Source: an uncultured Caulobacterales bacterium
GTDB taxonomy: Bacteria > Pseudomonadota > Alphaproteobacteria > Caulobacterales > Caulobacteraceae
Length of the DNA stretch: 53,544 nt
Direction: 5' to 3'
Assembly (NCBI GenBank): GCA_903858185.1
Contig: CAIOHT010000099.1
Span: 1 to 53,544 of the forward strand
This document shows, piece by piece, positions 35,354 to 44,478 of the stretch. The position numbers and the translations under genes are program-made. The notes beneath the pieces were generated by a model. That model searched no databases, was not told where the DNA came from, and saw only the letters and a list, made by a program, of their open reading frames with translations. Every line of letters starts with the position of its first letter. The stretch's first letter is position 1.

Positions 35354-36493
35354 ATGGGCACGACACGGGCGGCACTGACGGATGTGGATCTGCGCACCCT
35401 CTTGAAGGGCGCAACGGCGGACGAACGGGCCGTGGCCGCGCACAAGCTGTGCCGGACCATCGACCGCGAGGCGCTCAGCGACGAAGAGCGGGTGATCGCC
35501 GCCGACATCCTGCGGGTTATGGCGGCGGACGCCGCGGAACTGGTGCGGCGCGCTCTGGCGGTGACGCTGAAGTCGTCCGACGTTCTGCCGCACGACGTGG
35601 CTCTGAAACTCGCGCGGGATGTGGAGTCCGTCTCCCTGCCGCTGCTGAATTTCTCGCCGGTGTTCACCGACGACGATCTGGCCGAGATCGTCCGCCTGGG
35701 CGGGCCGGTGCGGCAGGTGGCCATCGCCAAGCGTCCCCAGCTATCGGAAAAGGTCACCGGCGCGATCGTCGACTACGGCGGCGCGGTGGCGGTTGAGGCA
35801 GCGTGCGCCAACGACAACGCGACCTTCTCGGAAAACGCGCTGCAGCGGGCGCTGGACCGGTTCGAGAAGTCCGAGCAGGTGCTGGCGGCGGTCGCCTACC
35901 GCAACGCCCTGCCGCTGGCCATCACCGAGCGCCTGATCAGCATGGTCGGCGACCAGGTTCGCGATCATCTGCTGAATCATCATGCCCTGTCGCCCGAGAC
36001 AGCGCTGACCATCGCGGTCGGCGCGACGGAGCGGGCGACGGTCGACCTGGTCGATCAGGCTGGCCGCGCGGCTGATCCCAAGGCGTTCGCGGCGCATCTG
36101 AACAAGGTTCAGCGGCTGACGGCCTCGCTGTTGCTACGTTCGCTGGCGCACGGACACATGACCTTCTTCGAGTGCGCCGTCGCCGAACTGGCCGGCGTGC
36201 CGCATCACCGCACCTGGCTGATGATCCATGACGCCGGACCGCTCGGGCTGCGCGCCATCTACGACCGGGCAGGGCTGCCAGCGCGGTTGTTCACGGCCTT
36301 CCGGGCTGGTGTCGACACCTGGCATTCGATGGAGTTCGACGGAGGTCTCCGCGACCGGGAACGCTTCCAGGAGCGGATGCTGCAGCGTTTCCTGACCCAG
36401 CCCCAGGGCACGGCGCGCGATGACGTCGACTATCTGATCGACAAGATGGACCGCATCTCCCGCGAGAGCCGCCGGACCGTTGACGTTGCGTGA
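35354..36493 (+). CDS. DUF2336 domain protein A
   Basis: This 379-residue, soluble, mostly helical protein matches the DUF2336 family, with the usual pattern of HEAT-like helices and a QRLTASLLLRSLAHGHMTFFECAVAEL motif (cf. [25 protein letters not shown] in the paralogue). I rely on memory of the alphaproteobacterial family; its biochemical role is not known. It starts at ATG 35354, divergent from the hybrid histidine kinase, and a second DUF2336 gene lies at 39889-41001. Phosphorelay involvement is a hypothesis from context. Confidence 0.82.
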   Translation: MGTTRAALTDVDLRTLLKGATADERAVAAHKLCRTIDREALSDEERVIAADILRVMAADAAELVRRALAVTLKSSDVLPHDVALKLARDVESVSLPLLNFSPVFTDDDLAEIVRLGGPVRQVAIAKRPQLSEKVTGAIVDYGGAVAVEAACANDNATFSENALQRALDRFEKSEQVLAAVAYRNALPLAITERLISMVGDQVRDHLLNHHALSPETALTIAVGATERATVDLVDQAGRAADPKAFAAHLNKVQRLTASLLLRSLAHGHMTFFECAVAELAGVPHHRTWLMIHDAGPLGLRAIYDRAGLPARLFTAFRAGVDTWHSMEFDGGLRDRERFQERMLQRFLTQPQGTARDDVDYLIDKMDRISRESRRTVDVA

Positions 36494-36533
36494 GGCTTGC
36501 CGAACGGGTGTTTGAGGCGCGATCCTGTCGCCC

Positions 36534-37313
36534 ATGAGTGAACCCGTCGCCATCCGCCCCGCCGCCACCATCCTGCTTGTCCGTGATGACCCGACCTTCG
36601 AGGTCCTGATGGTCAAGCGGCATCACCAGATCGATTTCGCCTCGGGCGCCCTGGTGTTTCCGGGCGGCAAGACCCACGCCGGGGACCACGACGAGGCCTG
36701 GGCCGACCATGTGACCGGCTGGGACGCCACGCCGGCCGAGAAGCGCCCTCTGCGCATCGCCGCCATCCGCGAGGCCTATGAGGAAGCCGCGATCATCATC
36801 GCCAACGACGCCGCCGGGCGTCCCTTCACCGGCGACGACCGGGCAGGGGCCGCTCGCGAATCGGTCTCGAAGGACGAGCGCCCCTTCCTTGATCTGGTCC
36901 GCGAACTGGATATCAAGCTGGACCTGCCGGCGCTGACCACCTTCGCCCGCTGGATCACGCCGGACATGATGCCCAAGCGGTTCGACACCTGGTTCTACCT
37001 GGTGCGGGCCACGGGTGAGCAGCTGGCCGTCTGCGACGGCTACGAGACGGTCGACGCCGAGTGGATTCCGCCGGCCCAGGCGCTGGAGCTCGAAAAGGCC
37101 GGCGAACGCACGATTATCTTCCCGACACGCATGAATCTGCAGCTGCTTGCAGAGGCCGCCAGCGCCCAGGACGCTATCGATCGCGCCAACGCCCGCACTC
37201 TTGTGCCGGTGCTGCCGGTGGTGGAGCGCCGCGAGACCGGCGCTGTTCTGGTCATCCCGCCCGACGCCGGCTACGGCCCCGTGATCGAGCCGATGAGCAA
37301 CATCAGGGCGTAG
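36534..37313 (+). CDS. NUDIX hydrolase (NUDT7/19-like)
   Basis: This 259-residue protein has a NUDIX fold with a divergent, insertion-split box: VFPGGKTHAGDHDEAW, and then LRIAAIREAYEEAAIII carrying the RE..EE metal ligands. The arrangement of GGK, a 30-residue insert and AIREAYEEAG resembles the CoA or acyl-CoA-hydrolysing NUDT7/NUDT19 branch more than ADP-ribose hydrolases. It starts 41 bases after DUF2336 A. The CoA substrate is inference from the box only. Confidence 0.82.
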   Translation: MSEPVAIRPAATILLVRDDPTFEVLMVKRHHQIDFASGALVFPGGKTHAGDHDEAWADHVTGWDATPAEKRPLRIAAIREAYEEAAIIIANDAAGRPFTGDDRAGAARESVSKDERPFLDLVRELDIKLDLPALTTFARWITPDMMPKRFDTWFYLVRATGEQLAVCDGYETVDAEWIPPAQALELEKAGERTIIFPTRMNLQLLAEAASAQDAIDRANARTLVPVLPVVERRETGAVLVIPPDAGYGPVIEPMSNIRA

Positions 37314-37374
37314 GCTTCCCGTCTGCTGAAGCGCCGGGACGGGAACGGCGGCGCTCCGCAGTCGTTGCGCCCGC

Positions 37375-38499
37375 ATGGCCTTTGAAACCGACCGCCTTGT
37401 CTTCACGCCGGATGACGTCGACCTGGCCCGTTCGCCGCTGCGGCAGGGCCTTCCGCCCGGATCAACCTTTGTCCTGGGCGCCTTCAATCCGGGCCTCGCC
37501 GTTCTGCCGTCCGGTAATCTTCTGATGATGGTCAGGGTGGCCGAGGCGCTGCGCGAGCCGATGACCGGTCACGTCATCCGCGCCATCCGATGGACAGGCG
37601 ACCGGGGCTACCATCTCGTCGAATGGCCGCTGACCGGCGTGGATGTCAGCGATCCACGCTTCTTCGCCCTGACCGGTGAGGTCAATCACACGATCGGGCT
37701 GACCTCGTTGTCCTGGTTGTTGCCGGTGGAACTGACACCGGACGGCCTGTCGGTGAGCGCGATTCACTACGACCGCGCAATCGGTCCCCGTGCTGCGTGG
37801 CAGGCCTATGGCGTCGAGGACGCCCGCATCAGCCGGGTTGGCGAGACCTGGTACATGACCGCCTGCTCGATCAGCGCCGAGCGCCAGTCAACGGCCCTCT
37901 ACACCTCCGAAAATGCTCTCGACTGGACGCTTCAGGGGATGGTCCTTGATCACCAGAACAAGGACATGCTGCTGTTCGAGGGGCTCATCGACGGGGCCTT
38001 CTGGGCGCTGACCCGGCCGCTCGGCAGCCTCTACTTCGCGGTCGCGCCCGACAGTGAGTATCGTGGGGGTCCCTCCATCAACCTGGCGAGATCGCCCGAT
38101 GCGCTGCACTGGAAGCCCGTCGAAACGGGCGGCATCCGGGCGCGAAAGGCCTGCCGCAACAGCGCGAAGGTCGGTGGCGGGGCGCCGCCGGTGCTGACGC
38201 CCGACGGCTGGCTGGTGCTTTATCACGGGGTCGAGGCCGGCGGCGCGGTGGGGACCTACCGCACCTTCTGGGCGTTGCTGGACGCGGACGACCCGACTCG
38301 TGTCCTGCGGCTGGAGGACGAAGAGGCAGTGCTGGAGCCCGCGCCGCGCCTGACCGATCCACTCAAGGCGCAGATGTATCTCCACGGCGTGGTGTTCACG
38401 ACAGGCCTCGCCGACGGCGGCGACCACTGGATCGTGCTGTCAGGCGAGGCTGACCTCGCCTGTCGAGTCACGCATGTTCCGAAGTCGGCGTTCCGCTAG
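37375..38499 (+). CDS. GH130-like glycosidase/glycoside phosphorylase
   Basis: This 374-residue protein is predicted to be a five-bladed beta-propeller. The features LGAFNPGLAVLPSGNLLMMVRV near the N-terminus, YGVEDARISRVGETWYMTAC and KVGGGAPPVLTPDGWLVLYHG are those of glycoside hydrolase family 130, which phosphorolyses or hydrolyses beta-mannosides. No signal peptide is visible, so the protein is cytoplasmic. The substrate is unknown. The stop shares CTAG (38496-38499) with the convergent HPt gene. Confidence 0.8.
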   Translation: MAFETDRLVFTPDDVDLARSPLRQGLPPGSTFVLGAFNPGLAVLPSGNLLMMVRVAEALREPMTGHVIRAIRWTGDRGYHLVEWPLTGVDVSDPRFFALTGEVNHTIGLTSLSWLLPVELTPDGLSVSAIHYDRAIGPRAAWQAYGVEDARISRVGETWYMTACSISAERQSTALYTSENALDWTLQGMVLDHQNKDMLLFEGLIDGAFWALTRPLGSLYFAVAPDSEYRGGPSINLARSPDALHWKPVETGGIRARKACRNSAKVGGGAPPVLTPDGWLVLYHGVEAGGAVGTYRTFWALLDADDPTRVLRLEDEEAVLEPAPRLTDPLKAQMYLHGVVFTTGLADGGDHWIVLSGEADLACRVTHVPKSAFR

Positions 38500-38978
38500 G
38501 CCGCGATCTTCGCGACGCGGTCTTCCAGTTCCTCGACCAGCTTGCGGCCGACGGGATGATCCTCGGTGCGGATGTTGCCGCGAACCGACGCCTTGATGCC
38601 GTCGATATGGGCGTCCACCAGGAACAGCGGCGCCTCGAGGCGCGATTCCGGATCGTCGATCAGCTTGCACAGTGATCCGGCGATGCGGGTCACCAGCGGG
38701 AACTCGTAGGTGGCGCCGAGACCCTTCAGGTCGTGGGCGCGCAGATAGAGACCTTCGGCGGTCTCGATGGTCAGGCCTTCGGCGCGAATGCGCTGGCGGG
38801 CCGTCTCGAGCTTCACCAGCTCGTCGTTCAGCCATTCACCGAAGTTGCCGGACAGGCTCTTCAGCGCGGCCTCCGCCTTGGCGATCGCCGCCGGGTCGAT
38901 TCCCCCCAGCCGGCCGCCCACCTTGAGGCGAAGCGTGTTCGGGGCCTGAATGACCTGAACCGTCGAATTGTCGCTCAC
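38496..38978 (-). CDS. HPt domain phosphotransfer protein
   Basis: This 160-residue protein starts at GTG 38978, preceded on the minus strand by GGGAGGC; an ATG 69 bases further up lacks a ribosome binding site. The HPt signature LRAHDLKGLGATYEFPLV has the phosphoacceptor H82 in a four-helix-bundle context. HPt proteins shuttle phosphate between a hybrid kinase receiver and a response regulator. ChpT-like or ShpA-like names cannot be supported from sequence alone. The nearby hybrid kinase (33403-35229) is a candidate donor, and nadK lies upstream on the same strand. Confidence 0.87.
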   Translation of the reverse strand: MSDNSTVQVIQAPNTLRLKVGGRLGGIDPAAIAKAEAALKSLSGNFGEWLNDELVKLETARQRIRAEGLTIETAEGLYLRAHDLKGLGATYEFPLVTRIAGSLCKLIDDPESRLEAPLFLVDAHIDGIKASVRGNIRTEDHPVGRKLVEELEDRVAKIAA

Positions 38979-39074
38979 TCGTCGCCTCCCTGGCGTTCTA
39001 CGGGGCAACGCTAGGCGATCTGGGTTAACAACGGATGAGACGACCATTTTCGAAAAGCGCGACCTGCTATCGCG

Positions 39075-39854
39075 TCAGGCGGAGAACTGTTCCGCCAGGA
39101 CCCGCTCTTCCAGACTGCGTCCGGCGTCGAACAGCATCGACAGGCTGACCGCCCGATCTTCCGACACATGGACTTCCAGCACATCGCGGATTTCGACGTT
39201 GTCGGCCACCGCGCTGACCGGGCGCTTGTCGGCCTCCAGAACCTCGAACGTCACCCGCGCCGTGTGCGAGAGCAGCGCGCCACGCCATCGGCGGGGGCGG
39301 AACACGCTGATCGGCGTAAGGGCCATCACGCGAGCGTCGATCGGAATGATCGGACCGTGCGCCGAGAGATTGTAGGCGGTCGAGCCGGCAGGCGTCGAAA
39401 CCAGCGCGCCGTCGCAGACCAGCTCGCTCATCCGCACCTTGCCGTCGATGGAGATCCGCAGCTTGGCCGTCTGGCGGGTCTGGCGCAGCAGCGACACCTC
39501 GTTGATCGCCAGCGCGCGATGCTGCTTTCGCTTGGTATCGATGGCGACCATGGTCAGCGGATGGATGACGGCCCGTTCGGCGGCATTGATCCGCTCCAGG
39601 AGGCTGTCCTCGCTGTATTCGTTCATCAGGAAGCCGACCGAGCCCCTGTTCATGCCGTAGATCGGCTTTCCGTCGGCCATCGCGCCATGAAGTGTTTCCA
39701 GCATGAAGCCATCGCCCCCGAGGGCGACGATGACCTGGGCGCTGTCGCCAGCGTCGCCGTAGCGGTCGATCAGCCGGACGCGCGCATCCTGCGCCTCGGG
39801 GCGATCGCTGGCGACGAAGGTGACGCGGCTGGTGTGTGGCTTGGTGCTGAACAT
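39075..39854 (-). CDS. nadK: NAD kinase
   Basis: This 259-residue protein starts at ATG 39854; a longer frame from 39965 has no homology. The kinase motifs GGDG (46-49, [14 protein letters not shown]), AINEVSLL and [18 protein letters not shown] are complete, with D48 as catalytic base. It phosphorylates NAD+ to NADP+ in the cytoplasm. It lies 34 bases after the DUF2336 B stop and upstream of the HPt gene on the same strand. No anomaly is visible. Confidence 0.95.
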   Translation of the reverse strand: MFSTKPHTSRVTFVASDRPEAQDARVRLIDRYGDAGDSAQVIVALGGDGFMLETLHGAMADGKPIYGMNRGSVGFLMNEYSEDSLLERINAAERAVIHPLTMVAIDTKRKQHRALAINEVSLLRQTRQTAKLRISIDGKVRMSELVCDGALVSTPAGSTAYNLSAHGPIIPIDARVMALTPISVFRPRRWRGALLSHTARVTFEVLEADKRPVSAVADNVEIRDVLEVHVSEDRAVSLSMLFDAGRSLEERVLAEQFSA

Positions 39855-39888
39855 CGGCCGCGAGCAAGGCCTTATGCCGCAGGGCTTG

Positions 39889-41001
39889 TCAAACGGTCGA
39901 GACGGCCTTGCGGAAGGCGACGCCCGCGATATCGGCATCGAAGGGGCCGAACGCGCCGGTCGCACGGCGTCCGGCCTCTGCGCCCCCGCCCGGGCGACCC
40001 TGGTTCAGGTTACGCACAGCTTCGAGGATGGTCGGAAAGGCGCCCCGGTCCACGCCGATCGCCGCACAGGCCAGCGCAAGCAGTTCCGGCCGGTCGCTGT
40101 CGATGGCCCGGCGGATATGGTCGTGCTCGAAATTCCCGAGCCGGGTGATGGCCGCGATGAACAGGGTCAGCCGTCCCTCGCGCAGCGATCGCAACAGGAA
40201 ACTGGGCCGCAACTGGCCAGCGTCACTGAGTTTGTCGACGAGGCGTTCCTCAAGCGCCACACGCTCGGCATCCGACCTCGCCTGGGCGGGCGGCTTGCCT
40301 TCGACCGCGGCGTGCGCCTCGCGCACGCTCTGGGCCAGGGCAGCGTCCAGATCGGCGGGGTCGAGTCTGAATCGCGCGACCAGCGAGGCGCGCAGCGACT
40401 GGCCGACCCACAGGTACAGCTTCTGGGCCATGTCGGATGACAGCCGGGGATGGCGGGCGAGCGGCGAGCGCAGCGCAGCAACGCCGCGCGAATGATCGAC
40501 CAGGCGGTCCATGGCGGAGGGCGTCACCTCGGCGGTGTCATTACCGGCGAGGGCGGTCATCACCGCGGGCTCCTGCTGGCGAAGGATCGCCTCAACCACG
40601 GGCGCCCCGAGGCGACCGCGGCGCGCGATGGCGATCTGGTGGTCAAGCGTCGACTCGACGAGCAACCGGATCAGGTCATGGTCCTGCAGCACCGGGCTGG
40701 CCGCGATCACGGGCGCGGCGATCTCGATGTCGTCGAGCGCCAGCACATTGACCAGCGCGGCGGGGACCCAGGGCGCGGGCGCGATCTTTTCCGCCAGCCG
40801 ACGACGGATGTCCCGCTCGGCCTCGGCGACAATGGTCATGAACACCGAGCCGATGAGTTCGCGTACCTGCGGCTGGGCGACTTCGTCGATGTCGGCCCGA
40901 TCGCACAGGGCGACGACGGCGTTGAGCAGGCGCTCACGGTCCGTGGGATTGCGGCTTCGCGCCAGCAAAAGGAGATCGGCGGCGTCTGCGGCGATGGTCA
41001 C
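39889..41001 (-). CDS. DUF2336 domain protein B
   Basis: This 370-residue helical protein is a paralogue of the DUF2336 protein at 35354. The shared features are an N-terminal ATDxER/LxxLCD-like helical region, a central GxRAIARR-type repeat segment ([19 protein letters not shown]), and a [19 protein letters not shown] motif followed by a [18 protein letters not shown] helix (here [11 protein letters not shown]). Function unknown. Together with HPt, nadK and a hybrid kinase it makes a locus typical of alphaproteobacterial signalling, although no interaction is demonstrated. Confidence 0.82.
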   Translation of the reverse strand: MTIAADAADLLLLARSRNPTDRERLLNAVVALCDRADIDEVAQPQVRELIGSVFMTIVAEAERDIRRRLAEKIAPAPWVPAALVNVLALDDIEIAAPVIAASPVLQDHDLIRLLVESTLDHQIAIARRGRLGAPVVEAILRQQEPAVMTALAGNDTAEVTPSAMDRLVDHSRGVAALRSPLARHPRLSSDMAQKLYLWVGQSLRASLVARFRLDPADLDAALAQSVREAHAAVEGKPPAQARSDAERVALEERLVDKLSDAGQLRPSFLLRSLREGRLTLFIAAITRLGNFEHDHIRRAIDSDRPELLALACAAIGVDRGAFPTILEAVRNLNQGRPGGGAEAGRRATGAFGPFDADIAGVAFRKAVSTV

Positions 41002-41102
41002 GTTGGCCCCGTCCTGACTCGCGGACTAAGAAGCATGACCCTGCTCCCACCCCGTGAAAACATGCTTAAACGACGGGAAGATCGTCAGGGGAGTCGAATC
41101 GT

Positions 41103-42596
41103 ATGGCCGATCCGTTGATTCTCGCGCTTGACCAGGGGACGACCAGCACGCGCGCCATCCTTTTCGACGTCCAGGGCAGAGCGCTCGCGGACGCCAGCCG
41201 GCCACTGCAACAGAGCTATCCGAACGATGGCTGGGTCGAGCACGACGCCGACGAGATCTGGACGGCGAGCGTCGAGGTGATGCGCGAGGCTGTCGAAAAG
41301 GCCGGCCGGCCGCTCGCCGACATTGCCGCCATCGGGGTGACCAACCAGCGCGAGACGGTGGTCATCTGGGATCGCGACACGGGGCGGCCCATTGCACCGG
41401 CCATCGTCTGGCAGGACCGCCGCACGGCCTCCGCCTGCGATCGGTTGATCAAGGCCGGGTCGGAGGAACGGGTGACGGAGGTCACCGGCCTGCTGCTCGA
41501 TCCCTATTTCTCAGGAACAAAGATCGCCTGGCTGCTGGACCATGTCGGCGGAGCCCGCCAACGGGCGGAACAGGGGCAGCTTCTGTGCGGAACCATGGAC
41601 AGCTGGGTCATCTGGAAGCTGACCGGCGGGAAGGTCCACGCCACGGACGCCACCAACGCCTCGCGCACCCTGCTGTTCGATATCGGCGCCCAGCGCTGGT
41701 CGGACGAGATGTTGCAGCTGTTCGATGTGCCCGCCGCCCTGCTGCCCCGGGTTCTCGACTGCGCTGATGACTATGGGCACACCGACGCCTCGATCCTCGG
41801 CCATCCCGTTCCAATTCGCGGTGTCGCAGGTGACCAGCAGGCCGCGCTGATGGGGCAGGGATGTGTACGACCCGGCGAGATGAAGGCAACCTACGGAACG
41901 GGCTGTTTCATGCTGCTGAACACGGGTCAGCAAAAGGCGCTGAGCCGATCGCGGCTGCTGACCACTGTGGCGGCGCGGGTGAAGGGCAAGACGACCTATG
42001 CGCTCGAGGGCTCGATCTTCGTCGCCGGCGCCGCAGTCCAGTGGCTCGGCGAGGAACTGGGCATAGCCGGCGGCCCGGCTGCCGCCGAGGCGCTGGCGCG
42101 CACCGCCAAGGCCGACAGCGGCGTCGTGGTCGTGCCCGCCTTCACTGGCCTCGGCGCGCCCTGGTGGGACGCCGGCGCGCGGGGCGGAATCTTCGGCCTG
42201 ACGCGGGACTCCGGTCTGGCCGAGATCGCCGCCGCAACGTTCGACGCCTGCGCTCTGCAAACCCGCGACCTGATCGAGGCGATGCGCGCGGATGCGCCGC
42301 ACGCGTTCGGATCGAAGGCCGAACTGCGGATCGACGGCGGCATGTCCCGCAGCGCGTGGTTCTCTCAGCGGCTGGCGGACCTGACCGGCTTCCCGGTCTG
42401 CCGCTCCAGCTTCCAGGAAACCACCGCCCTCGGCGCGGCCCTGTTCGCGGGTCTTGGCGCGGGTCTGTTCAGCACGATCGAGGAGGCCGCCGCCGCTCGG
42501 CCGGATACCGAGTCCGTGACCCCGAGTGATGACACTCGCATGCGCGAGACCGCCTACGCCCGCTGGCTCGATGCAGTGCCGAGGGTGCGGTCCTGA
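41103..42596 (+). CDS. glpK: Glycerol kinase
   Basis: This 497-residue enzyme phosphorylates glycerol to glycerol-3-phosphate with ATP in the cytoplasm. The family motifs are present: ALDQGTTSTRAILFD at the N-terminus, GVTNQRETVVIWD, YFSGTKIAWLLDHV, VAGDQQAALMGQGC with the catalytic Asp, GTGCFMLLNTG, and LRIDGGMSRSAWF. Length is standard. Its stop codon TGA overlaps the apparent CTG start of the downstream tlyA gene. No glpF or glpD is adjacent. A leader of about 100 bases precedes it, with no riboswitch recognised. Confidence 0.96.
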   Translation: MADPLILALDQGTTSTRAILFDVQGRALADASRPLQQSYPNDGWVEHDADEIWTASVEVMREAVEKAGRPLADIAAIGVTNQRETVVIWDRDTGRPIAPAIVWQDRRTASACDRLIKAGSEERVTEVTGLLLDPYFSGTKIAWLLDHVGGARQRAEQGQLLCGTMDSWVIWKLTGGKVHATDATNASRTLLFDIGAQRWSDEMLQLFDVPAALLPRVLDCADDYGHTDASILGHPVPIRGVAGDQQAALMGQGCVRPGEMKATYGTGCFMLLNTGQQKALSRSRLLTTVAARVKGKTTYALEGSIFVAGAAVQWLGEELGIAGGPAAAEALARTAKADSGVVVVPAFTGLGAPWWDAGARGGIFGLTRDSGLAEIAAATFDACALQTRDLIEAMRADAPHAFGSKAELRIDGGMSRSAWFSQRLADLTGFPVCRSSFQETTALGAALFAGLGAGLFSTIEEAAAARPDTESVTPSDDTRMRETAYARWLDAVPRVRS

Positions 42597-43321
42597 AGCG
42601 CCGCATAGACCTGCTCCTCGTCGAACGCGGCCTGTTCGAAAGCCGCGCCCGGGCCCAGGCGGCGATCGCGGCTGGCGGCGTCTCTGCGGAGGGCCGCAAG
42701 GTCAACAGGGCCTCCGAACTGGTGGAGGAGACGGCCGCGTTGGTCGCCGAGCCGGCCCATCGCTGGGTCGGGCGCGGGGCGCTGAAGCTGGATCACGCGC
42801 TGACGCTCTGGCCCGTTCAGGTCGAGGGTAGGGTGGTTCTCGACGTCGGCGCCTCGACCGGCGGATTCACGCAGGTCTGCCTCTCGAAAGGCGCGGCGCG
42901 GGTCTATGCGGTCGATGTCGGCCGGGATCAGTTGCACCCCTCGCTGGCGGGTGACCCGCGCGTGGTCGAGCTGTCAGCGACGGATGCGCGCGTGCTGAAC
43001 GCCTCCCTGATCCCCGAGTCGCCCGGCCTTGTCGTCACCGACGTGAGTTTCATCAGCCTCGCCAAGGCCCTGCCGGCGGCGCTGGCGCTCGCGGGTGAGG
43101 GCGCAGACCTCCTGGCGCTGGTCAAGCCGCAGTTCGAAGTCGGGCGTGACCACGTCGGCAAGGGTGGCATCGTCAAGGATGCGGCCGTTCGCCAGGCCTC
43201 GCTGGACGCCGTCGTCGTCTGGCTTGCGGGGCAGGGCTGGTCGCTCCGCGAGACCGCCGACAGTCCGATCACCGGCGGCGACGGCAACCACGAATTCCTG
43301 CTCTGGGCCTGCAAGGGCTGA
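42593..43321 (+). CDS. tlyA: TlyA family rRNA 2'-O-methyltransferase, apparent CTG start
   Basis: This 242-residue protein has an N-terminal S4 RNA-binding domain (KRRIDLLLVERGLFESRARA) and a FtsJ-type methyltransferase domain (VVLDVGASTGGFTQVCLSKG, VTDVSFISLAKALP, LVKPQFEVGRDHVGKGGIVK). The S4 domain is homologous and so is clearly coding. However, there is no ATG, GTG or TTG between the in-frame stop at 42530-42532 and residue 1. CTG at 42593, with GAGGG eight bases upstream, overlaps the glpK stop (CTGA). GTG 42722 would drop the S4 domain. TlyA methylates 16S and/or 23S rRNA cytidines. Confidence 0.88.
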   Translation: MKRRIDLLLVERGLFESRARAQAAIAAGGVSAEGRKVNRASELVEETAALVAEPAHRWVGRGALKLDHALTLWPVQVEGRVVLDVGASTGGFTQVCLSKGAARVYAVDVGRDQLHPSLAGDPRVVELSATDARVLNASLIPESPGLVVTDVSFISLAKALPAALALAGEGADLLALVKPQFEVGRDHVGKGGIVKDAAVRQASLDAVVVWLAGQGWSLRETADSPITGGDGNHEFLLWACKG

Positions 43322-43326
43322 CACAG

Positions 43327-43354
43327 AAAAGGCCGCCCGCTTTCACGGACGGCC
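43327..43354 (-). terminator. Terminator for the minus-strand glycine-zipper genes
   Basis: On the minus strand the stem GGCCGTCCG/CGGGCGGCC (one internal mismatch) with loop TGAAAG is followed by TTTT and CTG. It lies 27 bases after the stop of the 209-residue gene at 43381. On the plus strand there is no T-run, so it serves the minus strand better. Confidence 0.8.
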
Positions 43355-43380
43355 ATTCTGAATTCAGTTCGGTCGAACGA

Positions 43381-44010
43381 TCAGTCGACGACCTGATAAC
43401 GACCGCTTGAGTCGCGGCAGACACGCACGAAGCGCTTCTGGACGCGGCCGTCGGGCAGGTAGATCGGGCTCTCGGCGAGAGAGCAGTTGTCGGCGGATGG
43501 GGCGTCGGCCACCGGACGGGCGTAGCCGTCGCTGTAGCCGTAGCCATCATCGTAACCGTCATTTCCGTAGCGCGGGTCATAGCTGCCCTGGGCATAGCCG
43601 CCGCGACCGTCGTCGTAGCCGTAGTAGCCGTCCTGGACAGGCGGTTCGGTAAAACCCTGCTGGTAGGAGCCAGGCTGACCCGGCTCGCAGGCGGCGGAGG
43701 TCTTGCCGACGTTGGCGCCGATCACTGCGCCAAGAATGCTGCCGATGACGGCGCCTTCGGTGCGGTTGCCGCGCGCCGCGATGTTGCCGCCCGCGAGTGC
43801 GCCGATGCCGGCGCCGACGAGGGCCCCGCCCGTTCCGCGGCCGGTCCGCTCCCGCTGACAGGCGTCGTAGCGGTAGCCGCCGTCATATCCGCCGGCGCCC
43901 GGGGAATAGGACTGGGCGGAAGCGGTGGCCGGAACCACCGCCAGGCCGGCAAGCATGGCGAGTGCAGCCAGGCCGGCGGCGCCGCGGGTCAGTGTGGAAC
44001 GGTTCGTCAT
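43381..44010 (-). CDS. Glycine-zipper 2TM exported protein
   Basis: This 209-residue protein has a signal peptide (about residues 1-33: LAALAMLAGLAVVPATASAQ), then a glycine zipper ALVGAGIGALAGGNIAARG followed by AVIGSILGAVIGANVGKTS. The C-terminal third is tyrosine/glycine/aspartate-rich (YYGYDDGRGG, YGNDGYDDGYGY). The C-terminus contains a Cys-containing SAESPIYLPDGRV-like domain that also occurs alone in related proteins. The family is like the 17-kDa surface antigens; an envelope-associated role is likely, but none is known. It is followed by the terminator at 43327-43354 and preceded by a second glycine-zipper gene. Confidence 0.83.
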   Translation of the reverse strand: MTNRSTLTRGAAGLAALAMLAGLAVVPATASAQSYSPGAGGYDGGYRYDACQRERTGRGTGGALVGAGIGALAGGNIAARGNRTEGAVIGSILGAVIGANVGKTSAACEPGQPGSYQQGFTEPPVQDGYYGYDDGRGGYAQGSYDPRYGNDGYDDGYGYSDGYARPVADAPSADNCSLAESPIYLPDGRVQKRFVRVCRDSSGRYQVVD

Positions 44011-44058
44011 TGGGCTCTCCCTTGTCCTCGATATTGAAAGACCGCCTGGCGATCGGGC

Positions 44059-44478
44059 TTACGCCCGGCCGCTCGGCCGCCAGTAGCCGTCACGGGCGCG
44101 GCACACCTCAAAACCGTGCCAGCGACCGCCATAGTACTCCTGAACCCACTTGCAGTTGTCGCGACGGGCGCTGACCCGGCGGGGATAGGAGCCGCATTTG
44201 AAGTTTCGCCTGGCGATCTGGTTGCCGGCGACCGCGCCGACCGTGCCGCCGAGCACGGCGCCTTCGGTCTTCACGCCTTCGCTGGCCACGGCCGCGCCGA
44301 GCACGCCGCCGATCAGGGCGCCGGTGACGGTGCCCTTGTTGCCGGCCTGTTTGCGCTGATAGCTGCAGACATCGCCACGGCCATAGCTGCGCGCCGATTG
44401 CGCGTCGGCAAACGTCGGCGCCGCGAACACCGGAGCGGCGATGGCGAGAGCAGCGGAAAGAGACAGAATGGTGCGCAT
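44059..44478 (-). CDS. Glycine-zipper exported protein, short paralogue
   Basis: This 139-residue protein starts at ATG 44478 (the frame opens at 44574). A signal peptide (SLSAALAIAAPVFAAPTFA) precedes two glycine-zipper segments, TVTGALIGGVLGAAVASEG and AVLGGTVGAVAGNQIARRN. The C-terminal part, with four cysteines (CSYQR, KCGSYPRR, NCKWVQEYYGG and VCRARDGYW), is distinct from that of its neighbour. Probably an outer-membrane or periplasmic protein of unknown function, related to the gene at 43381 by the zipper core. It is divergent from the RNA methyltransferase gene, with about 180 bases between the starts. Confidence 0.83.
   Translation of the reverse strand: MRTILSLSAALAIAAPVFAAPTFADAQSARSYGRGDVCSYQRKQAGNKGTVTGALIGGVLGAAVASEGVKTEGAVLGGTVGAVAGNQIARRNFKCGSYPRRVSARRDNCKWVQEYYGGRWHGFEVCRARDGYWRPSGRA

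Noticed and set aside
39015-39035. GTTAAC upstream of the HPt gene as a CtrA site
   Set aside because: Only one TTAAC half is present; no TTAA lies seven bases before it.
41002-41102. Possible regulatory RNA upstream of glpK
   Set aside because: The 101-base gap has no clear conserved fold and no transcription terminator.
42722-43321. GTG 42722 as the start of tlyA
   Set aside because: It would delete a clear S4 domain that is part of the TlyA family. The CTG at 42593 is preferred despite being non-standard.
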